From Akkermansia muciniphila (GTDB taxonomy: Bacteria > Verrucomicrobiota > Verrucomicrobiia > Verrucomicrobiales > Akkermansiaceae): DNA of 64,000 nucleotides. Within the stretch, counting starts at the first letter, position 1. The number at the start of each line of letters is the position of its first letter. Both the position numbers and the translations under genes were made by a program. A model generated the notes under the pieces. It saw only the letters and a program-made list of their open reading frames with translations. It searched no databases and was not told where the DNA came from. Below, in pieces: positions 62,201-64,000 of the stretch. The stretch is taken from the NCBI GenBank assembly GCA_945890645.1, contig CAMDCV010000009.1:45240-109239 (forward strand). The letters run 5' to 3'.

Positions 62201-62355
62201 GTGGCACTGCTAGCCAAATCAAGCGCGCTGATGTCAAAGAAGAACAACACCCCGGCACCAGCATGATGCCTCCCGGCCTCGCAGCCGGTCTCACCACTCA
62301 GGAATTCGCCGACTTAATCGAGTATCTCGTTTCCCTCAAACAACAAGGCGGCTGA
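59293..62355 (+). CDS. PVC-type secreted dehydrogenase-HEAT-cytochrome c protein (second copy)
   Basis: The 1020-residue protein has a signal peptide (LLRLLPLTLCSTALALP). The N-terminal propeller has FDIRTYAEFPNVNYPTAVS, RCRDTNGDGKADEFKDF and GLRMGIDGWLYVAVGDFG. HEAT-like repeats follow (LDGLKDANTRVQRAAMTG, VDGLLTIAKNTSDDALRFG). The C-terminal heme domain has CIACH near residue 896 and the DGSMKMGFVTAEQDGVV and TSMMPPGL segments. It is the same family as 34856-38230 but shorter, and has fewer repeats. It stands alone. The upstream spacer 59107-59292 shows no clear promoter or gene. Confidence 0.93.
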   Translation: MTAKPLLRLLPLTLCSTALALPPEFDIRTYAEFPNVNYPTAVSAAANGDVYVSSDPNGSLGHVKGYGKVIRCRDTNGDGKADEFKDFVPTLHSPRGGHFLGDTLYIIHPPYLSSFTDKDGDGVAEESKELVKGFGWGIEHPRGADHTTNGLRMGIDGWLYVAVGDFGMPAAKGTDGTVYTLFGGGVVRVRPDGSEMEPYALFCRNICDVAISPTLDMFARDNTNDGKGWNTRLHHFVQYANHGYPKFYHNFKDEMLTPLADYGGGSGTGGLYMDEPNFPEGYGQALYTCDWTTGKFHRHPLKPFEANFVADQDVFHDQARAIDMDVDGSQRIYLADWRNGGFKYSGDGKAVGLVQQVTVKGAKHTPFPNLKKLGDAELVKGVISPSAVARLETQREIIARGKKPVLSDALLSYIKDEKLTIAARVAAIFTYKQLLGADANPALATATKDAAIREFALRAMTDRKTQLAGVPVQPYLDGLKDANTRVQRAAMTGLARLGKAENASAILAAAATFENDPAKLKKGAKFEQNESYILPHIAAQCLIELKAVKQCLAALEQPAQRRYALLALQQLHSDEAVDGLLTIAKNTSDDALRFGVLGALARLMHQEKPWDLNLWWNTRPDDRGPYYDPITWSASDRIKAGIEANFEKVNDADRKRLIEVLAKNRLDVSTLKLGNLDPVTLALGMTDVDAATAAILSNAAKSNQRSWTERIDCYNALLRSKDNATKNRIDVLASWLDEEKRDHAADQLINDFVNETSRGTEIKQLNEIGKKANDSASRIAWRAMLTIINSPLAKEPWKAEVQKIADKNPQEVGFFLALADMKLSGFDKQIEAGITFDNKKTIDAAKAAKEAIASAQGQKGGKRVMEMKPDEVTKIAMTTKGDVANGAKLYTAQGCIACHSVDPAAEQKGPYLGAAGAKFQRDYLIESILDPGKVVAQGFQTSIFSLKDGSMKMGFVTAEQDGVVSLRDISGTASQIKRADVKEEQHPGTSMMPPGLAAGLTTQEFADLIEYLVSLKQQGG

Positions 62356-62404
62356 GGAGGAAAACTGAAATGCTGAAGGTTAGAATTCATAATCCCCATC
62401 TACC

Positions 62405-62722
62405 ATGTACGAAGCACCTACCTCTTCCCCCGTTCCACCACCGGTGAATCAGCCTACTGGCGATGCTACGGGCGGTGTAATTCCTTACAAAAATCCACAG
62501 GCACTGACCTCGTATTACCTCGGTGTGTTCAGTCTGATTCCCTTGTTAGGATTATTGCTTGGCTGTGTCGCAGTGCCCCTGGGCATCATCGGTTTGCGCA
62601 AGCGCAAAGCGATGCCACAAATCCGCGGCACTGCTCATGCATGGGTCGGTATCATCCTCGGCGGACTATCCGTTTTCGGGCATGTCGCCTTGATTGCGCT
62701 GATGTTTTTCAATAAGAGGTAG
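62405..62722 (+). CDS. DUF4190-type small membrane protein
   Basis: The 105-residue protein has a Pro-rich N-terminus (SSPVPPPVNQPTG) and two membrane helices: about residues 35-65 (LTSYYLGVFSLIPLLGLLLGCVAVPLGIIGLRK) and 78-102 (AWVGIILGGLSVFGHVALIALMFF). The G..ALRK.......G...A..GI..G pattern is DUF4190. The function is unknown. It is 49 bp from the cytochrome stop and may share its transcript. Confidence 0.85.
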   Translation: MYEAPTSSPVPPPVNQPTGDATGGVIPYKNPQALTSYYLGVFSLIPLLGLLLGCVAVPLGIIGLRKRKAMPQIRGTAHAWVGIILGGLSVFGHVALIALMFFNKR

Positions 62723-62755
62723 CCTTAAAGGTTCCTCTCATTGGCAAACCAAAAG

Positions 62756-63451
62756 TCAATCCACATCGAACAGCTCTTCGGCAAGTTCGCGGCTTTTATC
62801 AGAAAGTTTTTCCAAGGGGTAGTCCACCACTTTCCCATTTTCCAATTTGAAAGTCACCGAGGTAACGTTGCAGGCGATCGCTTCCGCTTTGATCGTCTTA
62901 CCATCTGAATTGATCCACTCACGCATGCCGCCTGTATTTTCCGTTTTTGGGGGGGCAGGCGCTTTTCCACCCGGAGCTACGGGTGCTGGTTGGGCGGCTA
63001 CTTGGGCAAGGCCCGCATCTACTTCCGTCTTCAACGTAGTAAATGCTTTCTTACCGCTTGCAGAAATTTGTTTGTAGCACAAACCACCCACCAATTGCTC
63101 ATTGGTCGGCGACAGCACAGCGACGATGGGAATGGTGTTGCCTTTGGATTTGTATATCGGAAACGTGCGCTGTTTGACTTGTTCCGGTAACTTTCCTTGG
63201 CTCTTCGGATCATCGATCACTACCACGTAATCCTTTTTCATCTGCTTGAAGACTTCCTCATTGCCCGCCATGCATTTGGGGCAACTACTCTTCAACTCCG
63301 TCGTCACGATAGCAATCGGCTTTCCCGTCTCTTTTGCTTCCGCCTTAGCCGCCTCATATTCTCCCGCTGGAAACGTGCCACGCGGAATCGGCGCTGCAAA
63401 CGCAGAAGTCATCAGAATAGTAATGGGTAAGATCCATGTGAAAGATTTCAT
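62756..63451 (-). CDS. Secreted thioredoxin-like protein with SHD1-like C-terminus
   Basis: I start at 63451 (MKSFTWILPITILMTSAFAAP). The 231-residue protein has a thioredoxin-like region with SSCPKCMAGNEEVFKQM and FPIYKSKGNTIPIVAVLSPTNEQ, and a Pro-rich linker (APVAPGGKAPAPPK). The SHD1-like C-terminus is REWINSDGKTIKAEAIACNVTSVTFKLENGKVVDYPLEKLSD. The CPKC pair is a possible redox site. SHD1-like domains also occur at 430-3143, so this domain appears repeatedly in exported proteins of this genome. Confidence 0.8.
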   Translation of the reverse strand: MKSFTWILPITILMTSAFAAPIPRGTFPAGEYEAAKAEAKETGKPIAIVTTELKSSCPKCMAGNEEVFKQMKKDYVVVIDDPKSQGKLPEQVKQRTFPIYKSKGNTIPIVAVLSPTNEQLVGGLCYKQISASGKKAFTTLKTEVDAGLAQVAAQPAPVAPGGKAPAPPKTENTGGMREWINSDGKTIKAEAIACNVTSVTFKLENGKVVDYPLEKLSDKSRELAEELFDVD

Positions 63452-63517
63452 ATACTGAAAATACGAGCCCCTCATTTTTTGTCAATCAGTTTGATCTTAC
63501 AGAATCGATAGCCAGCC

Positions 63518-64000
63518 TCACGGCTGCGGAGCTGTATACAGGAAGCGCAAGAATCCGCTCGAATTTCCCGCCACGGGCAAGCGCGCTTCAATGGTTTGAA
63601 TACCATTGATCGTCGAAAGCACACGCTCTTGAAGACCAGGGGCATTCCAGTTCGACAAATTGCGCGCTGCTTGGCAAGTGACAGATCCACCCACGGCGGC
63701 ACCGAGATTGCGTGTGTAAATGCAGCGCAAGAAACCTTCTTCGATCGCGACAGGACTCACGCCCTTCGCGTTGCGATCCATGGGATTCGAGCCGTGAAGG
63801 TATTCTTTCCAGTTCTCGACCCCATCTTGGTCCGGATCTTTGTTGTCGCCCGAAATGTTGGCATCCGCGAGTTGTGTGGCATTGAAATGCGTGCTCTTCC
63901 AAGTCGCCATGGGCCATACGAAATGCGCCGTGACCGATTTAGAGCTATCCATCAGAATAGAAGCGGTTGATTGTGTCGAAGTGAAGTCGCCGGACCAACG
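63518..64000 (-). CDS. Secreted protein with InlB-type repeat (C-terminal part)
   Basis: The frame is open to the window end, so the N-terminus is missing. The visible 160 codons start RWSGDFTSTQSTASILMDSSKSVTAHF, which is the end of a divergent InlB B-repeat. Next is a calcium-type loop NKDPDQDGVENWKEYLHGSNPMD and a C-terminal domain ending GSSGFLRFLYTAPQP. It is a cell-surface or exported protein typical of Verrucomicrobia. The function is unknown. Confidence 0.75.
   Translation of the reverse strand, partial: RWSGDFTSTQSTASILMDSSKSVTAHFVWPMATWKSTHFNATQLADANISGDNKDPDQDGVENWKEYLHGSNPMDRNAKGVSPVAIEEGFLRCIYTRNLGAAVGGSVTCQAARNLSNWNAPGLQERVLSTINGIQTIEARLPVAGNSSGFLRFLYTAPQP

Noticed and set aside
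241..62550. Apparent frequent GTTAG/CTAAC pentamer across the window
   Set aside because: A rough count by eye gives well below the number expected by chance for a 5-mer on both strands, so it is not over-represented.

Overview
The window looks like a chromosomal segment of a free-living Gram-negative bacterium of the Verrucomicrobia (PVC superphylum). The main evidence is two giant secreted proteins of the PVC type (beta-propeller dehydrogenase-like N-terminus, HEAT repeats, one C-terminal CxxCH), several secreted proteins with SHD1-like domains, secreted proteins with verrucomicrobial-style C-termini, and dispersed hairpin repeats. GC content is moderate, with AT-rich accessory patches. Most starts I inspected have no clear Shine-Dalgarno sequence. 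I see no rRNA, tRNA, CRISPR array, integrase or transposase.

Layout. 1-5.7 kb: end of ygfZ, two secreted SHD1 proteins (one with a duplicated aspartyl protease unit), a flavin reductase-like protein, a conserved unknown and an SH3-like protein. 5.65-9.24 kb: an AT-rich orphan gene and two secreted cell-surface proteins, bounded by related direct repeats. 9.3-16.9 kb: a dicarboxylate/amino-acid symporter, hisC, a GntR-type regulator with potAB-like ABC genes but no potC or potD, a secreted CxxCH protein and a small membrane protein. 17.1-31.8 kb: two outer-membrane import systems. The first is a 709-residue TonB-dependent receptor behind a perfect 21-bp palindrome resembling a Fur box. The second is a convergent block in the order large TonB-dependent receptor, secreted beta-helix protein, DUF3450, TtpC-like, ExbB, ExbD, TonB, TPR protein, OprO/OprP-like porin. 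Two Pho-box-like sites in this block suggest control by phosphate starvation.

31.9-39.0 kb: a lone ketosynthase, a secreted hydrolase, a small conserved protein, the first PVC cytochrome and an EI24/CysZ-like membrane protein. 39.0-43.6 kb: an accessory island. It starts with hairpin repeats and an orphan 3' end of pepP fused to a DNA methyltransferase remnant, then carries XRE, ImmA/IrrE and DUF5131 genes, a secreted orphan, a second copy of the DUF5131 3' end and more hairpin repeats. It ends at the intact pepP. Two nested 3'-end duplications mark how it was assembled.

43.6-55.7 kb: housekeeping genes pepP, nadK, gcvH, gcvT, rhomboid, 3D lipoprotein, pgsA, yhaM-like, mnmA, ParA and an MGDG-synthase-type glycosyltransferase. 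55.8-59.1 kb: a one-TM protein and a five-TM LtaS-like sulfatase, divergent from the glycosyltransferase. 59.3-64 kb: the second PVC cytochrome, a DUF4190 protein, a thioredoxin-like SHD1 protein and a secreted protein cut by the window end.

The most interesting items are the self-contained, probably phosphate-regulated TonB2-type import block at 19.3-31.8 kb and the 3'-end-duplicating island between 39.76 and 43.81 kb.
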